Assembly: GCF_025024155.1 (NCBI RefSeq)
Contig: NW_026251805.1
Span: forward strand, 52,109-116,108
Source of the DNA: Gamsiella multidivaricata
Taxonomy: Eukaryota > Mortierellomycota > Mortierellomycetes > Mortierellales > Mortierellaceae
Length of the DNA: 64,000 nt
Direction of reading: 5' to 3'
The translations under genes and the position numbers were made by a program. Every line of letters begins with the position of its first letter. Position 1 is the first letter of the stretch. Shown piece by piece: positions 11,298 to 21,377 of this stretch. Below the pieces are notes generated by a model. That model was given only the letters and a program-made list of their open reading frames with translations. It ran no database searches and was not told the origin of the DNA.

Positions 11298-12136
11298 CGT
11301 TCGAGGTCGAGGTCAAGAAAGATTACCAAAAGGAAAGGGAGAGAGAAGAGATGGAGAAGAAGAGACGATGCGACGATGTAGGCTATGGTCCCCAGCAGCA
11401 GCAGGCCAGCACAAATAAATAGCACACAACAAACGAGGGCCCAGGGACCAGGCGGGGGCAGGAAGGAGGCAGGAGGGACAGAAGAAAAACAGACGACGAT
11501 AGTTTTCGTCATGGCTCTCCTTCGGATCCTCTCTTTTATTTTTGTCCGTGCCCAAATGATATCCCGCAGTCACGGCACCCTCATTTTGGTGGCAACGAAT
11601 CAAGGCCAATCGGCGGGAGGATGCGCTCAACTTCTCCTCCTGGGGATACTTTTAGGGCATTTCAATACAAGGGGAGAGGGGTAAACGGGCAAGGAAAGGA
11701 ATCCGGAGTATACCGATTCTCTGTTGCAGGGATAGTCTAAGCACCAAAACTATTAGGGTATCCAGGGCGATCAGCGAGATCAGGGCGAGTAATTGTGCAT
11801 AGAAGTGGATATGAAACAGGCGTGCATTTGTTGCATAGTGCCCTGCGGCAGTGATGTGTGAAAGATAACGACTGTGATGGTCTCATAGTTTGAGAGAAGA
11901 ACTGGTGCCTGTGTGTGCGCATCCAGCCTGGCACCGGATTTCATCAATATGAGCGGTGGCAGTCACGGTCCAAGCTGAAGGGCAGTTGTCTTCTGCTCTT
12001 CGACCCACTCTTGATCACTCGTTCATCGAACCACCTCGGACAAGAACTCGCCTTCAGAGGACAGGAGCACCACTGCTACCATTGATACAACGACAGCAGC
12101 TCGGACAACGCATTCAGCCTGATTCACCATACTGCC
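11298..12136. promoter_or_regulatory. Divergent intergenic region between tafazzin and S10-like ORF
   Basis: Both neighbours are transcribed away from this ~840-base stretch, so it should carry both promoters. I see no convincing TATA element and no supported gene; open stretches on both strands have no recognisable product. Confidence 0.4.
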
Positions 12137-12478
12137 ATGACGGACTCAACAACACCATCCAATCACAGCCCAGAATCATCACCAACAATCTTAAAAGCCG
12201 ATTTTTCCATCACACTCCAGTCCGAAAGTACAGCAACCCTAAACGCGACCTTCCAGCGTCTCATGGATACCATTCACGCGACTTCAGGTCTCTCGATTCG
12301 GGGGCCCATTCGTCTGCCCAAGGCGAACAAGATCCATTCCCGCAGAGTCGATATCAAATCCATTCAGGAGAAGCAATTACGCGCTATTGCAGATCAGGCA
12401 AGGGTGGAACTGGCGGAGTATACGGGAGAGCAGAGGATACAGGACAATGGCGTTGTTGTTGTCTTTGATATCGAGTAG
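12137..12478 (+). CDS. Small ribosomal protein S10-like ORF
   Basis: An intronless ORF of 113 residues starts at ATG 12137 (GCCATGAC context). The segment LSIRGPIRLPKANKIHSRRV resembles the GPIPLP...R core of the S10/uS10 family, which sits at the head of the small ribosomal subunit, and the C terminus ends in a hydrophobic strand (GVVVVFDIE) as S10 does. It is close to bacterial S10 in size (about 103 residues) and could be a mitochondrial uS10-type protein (Rsm10), but no clear targeting peptide is visible at this start, and an upstream exon could supply one. Alternative: an unrelated small fungal protein. Confidence 0.45.
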   Translation: MTDSTTPSNHSPESSPTILKADFSITLQSESTATLNATFQRLMDTIHATSGLSIRGPIRLPKANKIHSRRVDIKSIQEKQLRAIADQARVELAEYTGEQRIQDNGVVVVFDIE

Positions 12479-13872
12479 ATTTGAGGGAGCATATCTTTCG
12501 AACAGTCAATGTGTCGCGTAGAACGGATGCTCAACTCTAGAAACGCCAGAAAGCAAGAAAATGGCCAGACAACAGGAGAAGAAAGCTTCAACCAGTATAC
12601 CCCTGCTCTCTATTCCCTGCTGCCCAGACGTCCTCATGATCCCACCAGCCGTCCCGATTTGATTTGTCGCCCCCAGCTTACTGTCCAAACCCGCTGTCTG
12701 CTGCATGAGGATCATGACTAGGTATACCTCCACAATAAAGAAAAAAAATGGCGGGAATATTGCTGTGTTCTAACGTAATAATCGATCGTCATGGCAAGAT
12801 GAGCATGGGGACATAATATAACCCGAGGCGAAGTCGAGGTCAGTTAGCCTTTTATTTTCAGGAGGACAGTTTACAAAAAAGGGGGTCGGGCAAGGGGAGA
12901 GAAAAATAGGAGATTGGCGAAAAGGGGCCCCCTGGGGGTCACCAGGGCATTGCACTATTGACCAATGACGACATGAAGTGGGGCGAGAGCACGATGTTCC
13001 GCATTGGGCAATCCAGGCGGTGGCAATGATTGCCGGCCTTTGAAGGAGGACGACATCAGTGGGGAGCAGCAAGTGTGCAATAGGTGATTCCTGACAAGGC
13101 GACAAGTACTGCCTGGGCACTGCAATCGACATAGACCGAACCTACACGCTCCGGTCAAAAGGCTCGACAATTCAAGACTACTGGATCTCTCCTAGATGCA
13201 CCATGGTTGAGCTCACTCAAGCGCAGGCCATCGGCTGTGGGTCTGGACGGCGAATAGCGTGATGCCATGATCCGCCCTTTCGACTGCAGTAGCCGTCCTT
13301 CCTGCGGCAAAGCAGACTGACACGCTGCCACACACATGGGAGTCTCCTTCGAATGCTCTTTACCCCTATTCCGACTGTAGTCTGCAGCACGTATTGACTT
13401 TCGTAAACAGATACAAACATCCATGCACAAACAACCATGACCAGAAGCACACTGAGATCTCATTCGCTCAGCCAACAGCTATGTAGCAGAAGACAGGGGT
13501 ATTGCAACGCACTGCAACCCAACGGAGGAAGAGGGGGCGTGGAGGAGAATGAGGCTATAATCATCTTCTCCTTCCAGGCTGACATCGCCTTCCTCTCTTT
13601 CTCACTCTTTCCTTTCCTTCCTAAACTTCGACTTTTCACCTCTAAACACGCATCAATTACACTCGCCCTAACACGCTGTGCGAGGATTCAACAACCTTTT
13701 CCTCGAGCCTTTTCTCTATAGCTTAGTCCTGACGCCCTTTGCGCACACTTCAGACGCTCCCTCTTCTCATGGTCACATCCCCAATCCTTTTCAGCAGCCT
13801 TGACGCCAACGTCCCCCCTTTTTATCATAAAATATAGTCCACCCAACAAAGTCGGTGAGAAAAGAAAAAAAA
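12479..13872. other. Intergenic region upstream of the kinase gene
   Basis: About 1.4 kb without a supported gene. The last 300 bases are strongly pyrimidine-rich on the plus strand (TTCCTCTCTTTCTCACTCTTTCC), a common look of fungal core promoters and 5' UTRs. Open stretches on the minus strand read as low-quality sequence. Confidence 0.4.
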
Positions 13873-16500
13873 ATGGCAATGGCAGCAGGATACCCTCAAT
13901 CGCCTCCTCCGCGCAGCACTTCACCACGACTTCAGCAACAGCCCTCGCAAATGAACTTCGGCACTTTTGCGAACCATGTGATGTCGCTCTTGGAGAATGG
14001 CAAGTTCATTACTCATATCGGTTTTCGTTCCTGCTTGAACGCGACTGGACTCTCGAGCAGGTACTGGACGCGAGAATGTGGAGACCTGACCATTCGTTTG
14101 GTTTAAATGCGCTAATTAGGCAAGACTTTCACTTTCTCACCCACAACCAAGCGGCGTATCTCCAAAAACATGATCTCGGAGCCCAAGAATTTTGAACATC
14201 TGATCCATACCGAGACCGAGGCAGAAGCAGAGCTGATTTTCAAAGAATGGATCCGAAATCCCAGTGCTGGAAAACTACCAGGTGAGTCAAGAGAAAGACT
14301 GATTATATGCACATGTATATGGAAAAAGTAGGGGGCTCTGTCTAACGCGCGTTGGTCGTTGGTGTTGCTTTCCCTCCTTTCGAGTTCCTTCAAAAGTGTC
14401 CCAGCTCAAGTTTGATCTTGTACGACAGGAGGATTCGGCGACGTTTGCCACTCCTCCCGAGACCCTCAAGGGCCCTTCCTTCCACGCGAAACTCGCTAAT
14501 AACGATGTCCATAAGCGCGATGCCTCTTATGCAACCTTTATCATTGCCGACAATGATGATTCAGAGGGTAATGCCGATGGGATACCTGGCGACTGGGAGG
14601 ACTTTGAGCGATCTACGATTCCCTCGCTGGGAACTGTCGAACAATCGTCTTCGACCAAAGTCTTTTTTGAAAGCTATTACCATCGCTTGCTGACCAACCC
14701 TTCAGGCCGCTCTCGACGCCGACTGCAGCTGGAACGCCAGCTCGAGTCCATGGGAATATCAGAGTCTGAAAAAGCTGTGAAGCGTCAAGAGTGGATGGCA
14801 AATGAGACAGAATACATGCGATTGATGCGCGAAAAGATTTCGGTAAACTCATTTCTTATTCTCAAAGCAATCGGCCACGGCGCCTTTGGCGTTGTCAAGC
14901 TGGTTCAGGAGAAGGACACGGGTCTGTACTTTGCGATGAAAGTCATGCGCAAGGCCGACATGTTGAAGAAAGGTCAGGAAGGACATGTCCGAGCGGAGCG
15001 CGACCTCATGACGGCTGCTTCCGAGTCGGCGGTGTGGATTGTTAAGCTGATCTATTCCTTCCAGGATGCAGACCATCTGTATTTGGTTATGGAGTATATG
15101 TCTGGAGGGGATTTGTTGAACTTGCTGATTGAGAAGGATATCTTTGAGGAGGATTTTGCAAAGTTTTATGTCGCAGAGATGGTTCTTTGCATCGAGGAAG
15201 CGCACAAACTGGGATATATTCATCGCGACATTAAGGTAACAATATGCAGGACACCTCTCACTGTAGGAATCCTTTCTTTGGGTGCCTGTACTAAACACGT
15301 CTTTCTATCACGCGTTGACACCAATCTTTTTAGCCTGATAACTTCTTGTTCAACAAGGAAGGACATATCAAGCTATCTGATTTCGGACTCGCGACCGATT
15401 TCCATTGGGCGCACGACACAGCCTACTACGAGTCTCAACGACGTGCTCTCCTGCGCAAGACCGGTATTGATATCGAGAATACGGACACACTCAGGCCACG
15501 TAAAAAGCCGGGCAACCCAAAGGCGGCCTTGGCTTGGAACCTGGATGATGAGGATTACGCCCAATCAATAGGCCGCCCACCACCCAACCAGAGCATCCTC
15601 ACTTGGCGCGATCGTAACAGGAAAAAGATGGCATTCTCGGTTGTTGGCACCAACAATTACATGGCACCAGAGGTTCTTCGAGGTGCAGGATACGACCGCG
15701 GATGCGACTGGTGGAGCTTAGGGGTACGAAAACCATCTTTTATGAAATACTTATTTCGCATCTGAACCCGACTTCCAGGACGTTGCATTGACGCTTATAT
15801 TTGTATGTTGGTTTCCTTTTAGGTTATCATGTTCGAGATGCTGTACGGATATCCACCTTTTATCTCCAAATCCCGTCATACGACCCGTCTCAAAATTATT
15901 AATTGGCGCCAAACTCTCAAGTTCCCTGCAAAGCCTAAGGTCTCTCGCGAAGTCCAAGATTTGATCGAGAAACTGATCTGCGAGAAGGAATTCCGCCTCG
16001 GTCGTAGCCCGCCTGTACAGAATGTGAATAAGCGCTGGTCGACCGTGTCTCCCCATTTGATGCAACAACAACAACAACAGCTGAACCATAGTCTAAACAG
16101 CCAGGGACTGGGCGATGCTTCCGAGATCAAGAGCCACCCGTGGTTCCATGGGATCGATTGGGCTAACCTGAGATCGCAGCAGCCACCGTTCAGACCAGCC
16201 TTGAAGGATCCAGCGGATACACGGTACTTTGATGAGATGGTGGATGACAACCCCATGGCCGCACCGGAGGGCGAGGAGAGAATCATCCGAGATCCGCTTT
16301 TGGGCAACAAGAATGAGGGACGGCGGTTGCTGGATATGCGCAAGAAGCTGGCATTCGCGGGATATACCTTCCGGGGATTCCATGCTCCCGGTGGCAAGAA
16401 GAACAAGGATGCGGATCCATTGCATGGGCTCAAAATCCATCCCAATGCGTGGGGTATGGGCGCGACGGACTCTGTACGCCTGAGGAGTATGAGTCTGTAG
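13873..16500 (+). CDS. NDR/Cbk1-type AGC kinase with N-terminal CRIB motif
   Basis: Exons 13873-13999, 14120-14281, 14397-15235, 15334-15723 and 15823-16500 encode 731 residues. Intron 1 uses a GC donor (ATG|GCAAGT) with a normal AG acceptor. Residues 61-72 read ISEPKNFEHLIH, matching the CRIB consensus I-S-x-P-x2-F-x-H-x2-H that binds GTP-loaded Cdc42/Rac. An N-terminal Mob-binding-like helix region follows (FFESYYHRLL, RSRRRLQLERQLESMG, about 185-245). The catalytic domain has the glycine loop GHGAFGVV (~256), YFAMKVMRK, HRDIKPDN, DFGL and an NDR-style long activation insert (ATDFHWAHDT...), activation site AFSVVGTNNYMAPEV, and a hydrophobic motif FAGYTFRGF at the end. NDR kinases control polarised growth and septation. 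The CRIB would put this one under direct Rho-GTPase control; that is inference. Confidence 0.88.
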
Positions 16501-16810
16501 ACGTTATCATTTATTTCCATTTTTTGTAATACATTATTTGCACTCCATGTGTCTTTGGCCCTCAGGGACTACCTCAGTCTCGAACATGCGCGAGAGATAC
16601 CAAAACTTCTGGTTTTGGGAAATCGATTTTTTTGGTGGCAACATTTGGTGGCTTCATTGGCTGGCGGTAAACACAACTCTTCGCCCTTGCTCTTCAGCTG
16701 TGCAACATTGCACACCTACACCTTCGGCATCTCTACATAGAGTCATTGGACGAGTACACCAGCACGTCAGGAGCACAGCAAGCGCAATATAGATTTAAGC
16801 AGGAGCAACC

Positions 16811-18212
16811 ATGGCAGCAGTAACATCAGGATCGGCTGCTTCTCTTTTGACACAATCGCTCAAATCGAAGTGCAGGTTCTCGCTAAGATCAACTTCCTGC
16901 CTACAACTGGCTCCTTTGCGTCTCCTGCCAACCATGCCATCAGTAGCACCCACAGCTCTATCAGGACATGGAGTTCACACGACAGCTCTACGGGGAAGGC
17001 AGCCCCCAAACTGCATTTCTTATTCTCAGCAACATAACTCATCATATATCATTCGCCCCTCATCCGTCCTTGTAAGCAGTCGTCGGAGCATGAGCGGCGT
17101 CAGCAAACCAGGAAATAGCGACCAAACCTCAGGCAACAATTACGGCCCAAAGAGCACATTCGTCACAGGTTACAGCTGGGACGCAGTAAAAAAGCCAGCT
17201 GCATCATCTTTGGAGGCATCCTCGGCATCGACTTCGACTTTATCTATTGGAGGGGCTTCAACAAGAGCGACAATTGTGCCCGTCAACATGGCAAGAACAT
17301 GGGATATTCCAAAGGATCGGACTGCAAGCGACCAGGAGGACAAGGAGAACAGCCAGTCCAATATTCAAATGAATCTTAAGAAGCTTGAAGCGATATCAAA
17401 AGGTGTGCGACGCAGATCAGGACAAGAGGCATGAGACGTAGCTGTAGTAGCACATCCTAAGAAGTACACGACATTGACCATCACCTTCTGTTTCATTTTT
17501 CCTCGCATTTAGTCACAAAAAAGAAACTGGCGTACTCGCCCTACATTCTGATTTCTCAACTCCCCTCAGCCGTTATGCCAGACGACATCAAACGCATGGC
17601 GATCTCAGAAGGAAGCATTACTGATATCATCTACCATCGGAATCAGTTCATGGAGTTCCAGAACCGCGCAACGGTCGTCTTTCGCTCTGCGACGGATGCT
17701 GTTGAGTTTATTGCGCAAAAGTATGGCAAGTTCTTAGGTGGACATAAACTCAACATGAACGTGGTAAGCATATACTCATATGGCGTGCCCTCGATGATCT
17801 GCTGTAGTGCTGAAGCCGACAACATCACCTAGTTAGCAAGTTATTACGCAATTTATTGACAACACTATCTTCCCAATAGCTGGATCCATATAACCCTCGG
17901 GACAAGCGCTTTATCCCACCACAGTTGTCGCCGGAACCTCTCTCAGGGCTGCTAGTTCTTGTCTCTGGGCTTCCGGCTGCATCACGTCCGGATAATCTGC
18001 GAACAGAATTCCGTCGGTTCCAGCTGATGGACACGACTGAGGCTGCAATCATCCCTGTTCCCTCAAGGCGAATGTCATCGACCTGCCAGTACCTGATTCG
18101 ACTATCGAGTCGATCCGAGGCCTATCGGTTCGTGAGGACATATCATAAGACATATTTCCAGCAGCAGGAATTTAGAAGGAGGTGCCCCATCCGAGCGACT
18201 GTGATTTATTAA
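16811..18212 (+). CDS. Mitochondrial RRM-like RNA-binding protein
   Basis: Exons 16811-17402, 17513-17763 and 17880-18212 encode 391 residues. The N terminus is basic, Ser/Thr-rich and poor in acids (SLKSKCRFSLRSTSCLQ), as in mitochondrial presequences. Two RRM-like folds are suggested: one around YSPYILISQLPSAVMPDDIK through RATVVFRSATDAVEFI, the other LLVLVSGLPAASRPDNLRTE through YLIRLSSRSEAYRFVRTYHK. Each has the pattern strand (RNP2-like), helix, strand with aromatic or basic residues, helix. I do not recognise a named orthologue. The likely role is organellar RNA processing or translation, inferred from the domains. It is 310 bases downstream of the kinase on the same strand. Confidence 0.6.
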
Positions 18213-19329
18213 ATGGTTCACTCTTCGATAGAGACATAGAATAAACGATATAGAGAAAATCCACTACGAACGTTATCTGCTGTACCCACTTTTGAGTGTT
18301 TCCTAAGTTTAGGTCGTAGACTAGCTATACAAGCGTCTAGATATCTAATGTCGCGACTGCATAAAAATCCGTTATTGGAACCCTATCAAAAGAATGTGAG
18401 CTGGGCATGTATGCACTACGTTTAGTTAGGGTTCTGTCCTAGAATAACTTACAATCTAGTTCCATTCCTCTAGAAGCACCCGCGTGAGACAGCACAGGCC
18501 AAAAAAAGGCCTTCAAGGCGTACTTAATCGAAGCGGGTCCATGTAAACCGAGCCCGCGAGAGAAGAGAAAAAAAAAAAAAGGCACGTAGGAGTTCATATC
18601 GCGTGCGTTTTATTCAAGGTTAACCGAGCATTGTGGTCTTTATGATCTTCGTTATCGTCGCCATGGTCCTTCCTTAGCTTGATGTGGACACGGAAAACGA
18701 AAGCTATTTTAAACCTCATTCGGCCTCATACAGTCTAACAAATGAACCAGAGAACCGCACCCGAGGAAGGATGGGTAAGCGGTCGTAACGTAGTCTATTT
18801 GCAGCTCGTAAAAAGGAGTTCAATTAACCTCAGCTGAGAGGGGCGAATGCGGGGTCATAGGCAATGAATGTATTGAGCGATGAAGAAGCCAAGGGGAGCT
18901 CGAGAAACGCTATTGCGAATTATCGAGGGGAAGGAACAAAGATGCACAAGGACGCGCTCTTCAATAGGCAGCTCTATGATTAGCTGCGTATAGTGTTTAT
19001 ACAGAGAGCGCGGAACCTGGGCCTCGGGTTCGACTTTACATCACCCAAAGATAGCACGGTCATTGCAATCCGTATGGACACCTGGGGTCCTTGGTTCTCG
19101 TTTCGTGTATAGAAAGATACCGTCCGAGAGGTCCTCTTTCAGTGTCATCGTCCGTATAAATACGCCGAGTAGTAATGCAGCCCTCGTCTCTTTCCCTTTT
19201 ATTCTAAACTTCTCCTAGTCGAACCTATTTTTCAGCACTTACTTCCTTTGAGAACCGCTTCTCGTCTTCCATTAACCTCCAATTTTTCGCCAAGTTCAAG
19301 AAAAGACATATCTTTCATACTACCTAATC
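18213..19329. other. Intergenic region upstream of GPI-protein gene
   Basis: No gene is supported in about 1.1 kb. It contains a 14-base A run near 18567 and, near its right end, a TATA box and a TC-rich leader for the next gene. Confidence 0.4.
19155..19162 (+). promoter_or_regulatory. TATA box of GPI-protein gene
   Basis: TATAAATA lies 168 bases upstream of the ATG at 19330 and is followed by a pyrimidine-rich leader, a reasonable arrangement for a strongly expressed wall-protein gene. Confidence 0.5.
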
Positions 19330-20001
19330 ATGAAGTTCACAACCACCCTTCTCATTGCCACTACGACTCTGGCGGCCTATGTCAACGCAGACATGATTCA
19401 GGTACAGCCAGAATGACTCCACTTTCCTGACCATCCACCACTCAGCCTCATGCCCATCCTTTCATCATCGCCATGCTAATAATCAAATATACCGGTGTAC
19501 AAATCTGACTAGATCAATAACCCCACAGCCGGCACGGTCTGGACGGCGGGCGTCTCCAACTTTGTGGGATGGACCGGTAACTGTGCATCGATGGGCGAGC
19601 CTGCCAAGAACGTCACCGTAATTCTCAATACCGGACCATCTGATGCGGTGCGGTACGTCGCGACGTTGGGCACTCTGGACTGCTCCGGATCTAGTACGCG
19701 CACAGACCTCACGGTGCCTCTGAGCGTCCCCACAGGAACGTACTCGATTGTCGTCCGCACTGATCCCCAGTTGAGCTACACTAATATGTTCACGATTAAC
19801 AACCCCTCCAGTCCTGAAGCCGGTACATCGACAGCGCCTTCTTCGGCAGCTGCTCCACCAGCCGCTGACGGCTCTGGATCGGCCCCTGCGCCCACGGCAG
19901 CTTCGGCAGTTGCTCATAATGGTGGAGAGAACGTGAAGGCGAATGCGATGGCTGTTGGGCTGGGAGCTGTTGTATTGGCTGCATCTCAGCTATTGATGTA
20001 G
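19330..20001 (+). CDS. Secreted Kre9/Knh1-like GPI-anchored cell-wall protein
   Basis: Exons 19330-19401 and 19513-20001 encode 186 residues. The first exon is essentially the signal peptide (MKFTTTLLIATTTLAAYVNA). The second begins INNPTAGTVWTAG and continues VGWTGNCASM, a pattern typical of the Ser/Thr-rich GPI-anchored family with a Kre9/Knh1-like N-terminal domain. A Ser/Ala/Pro-rich stalk follows, then a C-terminal hydrophobic tail (AVGLGAVVLAASQLLM) preceded by small residues suitable as a GPI omega site. It should be exported and attached to membrane or wall. Kre9-like proteins affect beta-1,6-glucan assembly in yeast, but small GPI members of this family mostly have no proven function. 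Confidence 0.82.
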
Positions 20002-21377
20002 ACAATAGGAAAACACGTCTATATACAATTCATCTACTAGCAGCTCATTGCAACCATCCTATAAACCACATGGCGTTCGACCAAAGACGAAAATCGCAAT
20101 GTTGAGAAATGCGTTATGCGCTGTATGACATATCACTGTCCGGATATGATTTTTTTTTTTTGTCTGTGGGCGTCCCTTTGTGATAGAGCTAAAGAGAGTG
20201 AAGAGCTGCAGATGTGTTCCAAGGGAGTGTATTGTAGTTAATAGATGGGCGCTATCTATGATTAGCACAGCATTCTGTTGTTCGCAGGGGCACAAGGCCC
20301 AGGCGTTTTTCCATTTCCAGCAGGCAAACCTGACGAGCCAATGGGGGAGGAATATCTGCGCTCTTCAAGAAACTGAGTGTGTGCGCAGTCGTGCTTTGAC
20401 TTTCCATGAAGGGGAAATGGGCGGGCCCGCTGTATAGAGCGTTCTAAATATGGGTTTCCATTGAGTGTAATCCCTCCTTTCGTCAAAAACGATTTAGCCC
20501 GATCCGATCCATTCAACGTTATGGGTGCATTGATTACCCAAGGGTCAGGTCTGGATACATACCGATCCGATCCATGTTGATGGAGGAGCAATGGGAAAAC
20601 GGCGTTGACCGTATCTTAATTTCAGTATTAAGATCATGGCCAAGCAAAATTGTGGTCGCGAGTGCAATTGGGGTGCTGCTGCGAAGAGGACGTACATTCT
20701 ATGAACAAGAACACGTTTTTTGCCAAGAAAGCATGACAAAGAGGAAAGAGCAGTAGGACGTGGCACGTTAATCGAATTTATTTCTATGCATGCATAGCAA
20801 CAAAAATCAGGTTTACATGGCAAGTGAACATTGTTGTCACTTAGACAATGGCACTGGGTTCGAGGGCAACGTGAGGGGGGATAAGGTTGAAGGTGATCGT
20901 CCCCATCCCCATAAACAACAAATGGGCCAAGACAATCCTTCATTTCACATGGCGTGATACGGCCGTGGACGCAGAGACAAAAAAGACCAGGGGGCCAAGA
21001 AGACAATGGAGCACGGTGGACAGGCGGGCGTGGACACTTGGATGTGTAGATGTCGATGGCGTGGTTTTAGTGGAGCATAGCGTCCTACTTGAAAAGATCG
21101 TCCTGGCTCCCGGGTTGCCTTTGATGGGGCAATTTAGGCTGCGCGCGGGGAGGGTGGGATGAGGTTTTCTGCCGTGGCTTTGTCTCATTGTTCCAATTGA
21201 GTAAGTCTAACCAATTGCATATGATTTCTTCAACAAAGTAAGGCCATATAAATCGAACCCCTGGTAGCTTCTCTCCCTCTCCTCACACCTCTTCTTTTCT
21301 CATCAAGACAAGTCGATTCCTTATTTCTTCATCCACTCCTCATAACACAGTAACTTCAAGGCGACATCACTCTCACC
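20002..21377. other. Intergenic region upstream of cytochrome P450 reductase
   Basis: About 1.4 kb with no supported gene. Long open stretches on the minus strand around 20545-21006 are cysteine-rich and read as noise. The last ~110 bases are TC-rich with a TATA element. Confidence 0.4.
21247..21253 (+). promoter_or_regulatory. TATA box of cytochrome P450 reductase gene
   Basis: TATAAAT lies 131 bases upstream of the ATG at 21378 and is followed by a pyrimidine-rich leader (CTTCTCTCCCTCTCCTCACA). Confidence 0.5.

Noticed and set aside
20545..21006. Minus-strand 153-codon open frame
   Set aside because: Cysteine-rich random-looking protein, no splice context and no homology that I recognise; it lies in the promoter region of the reductase.
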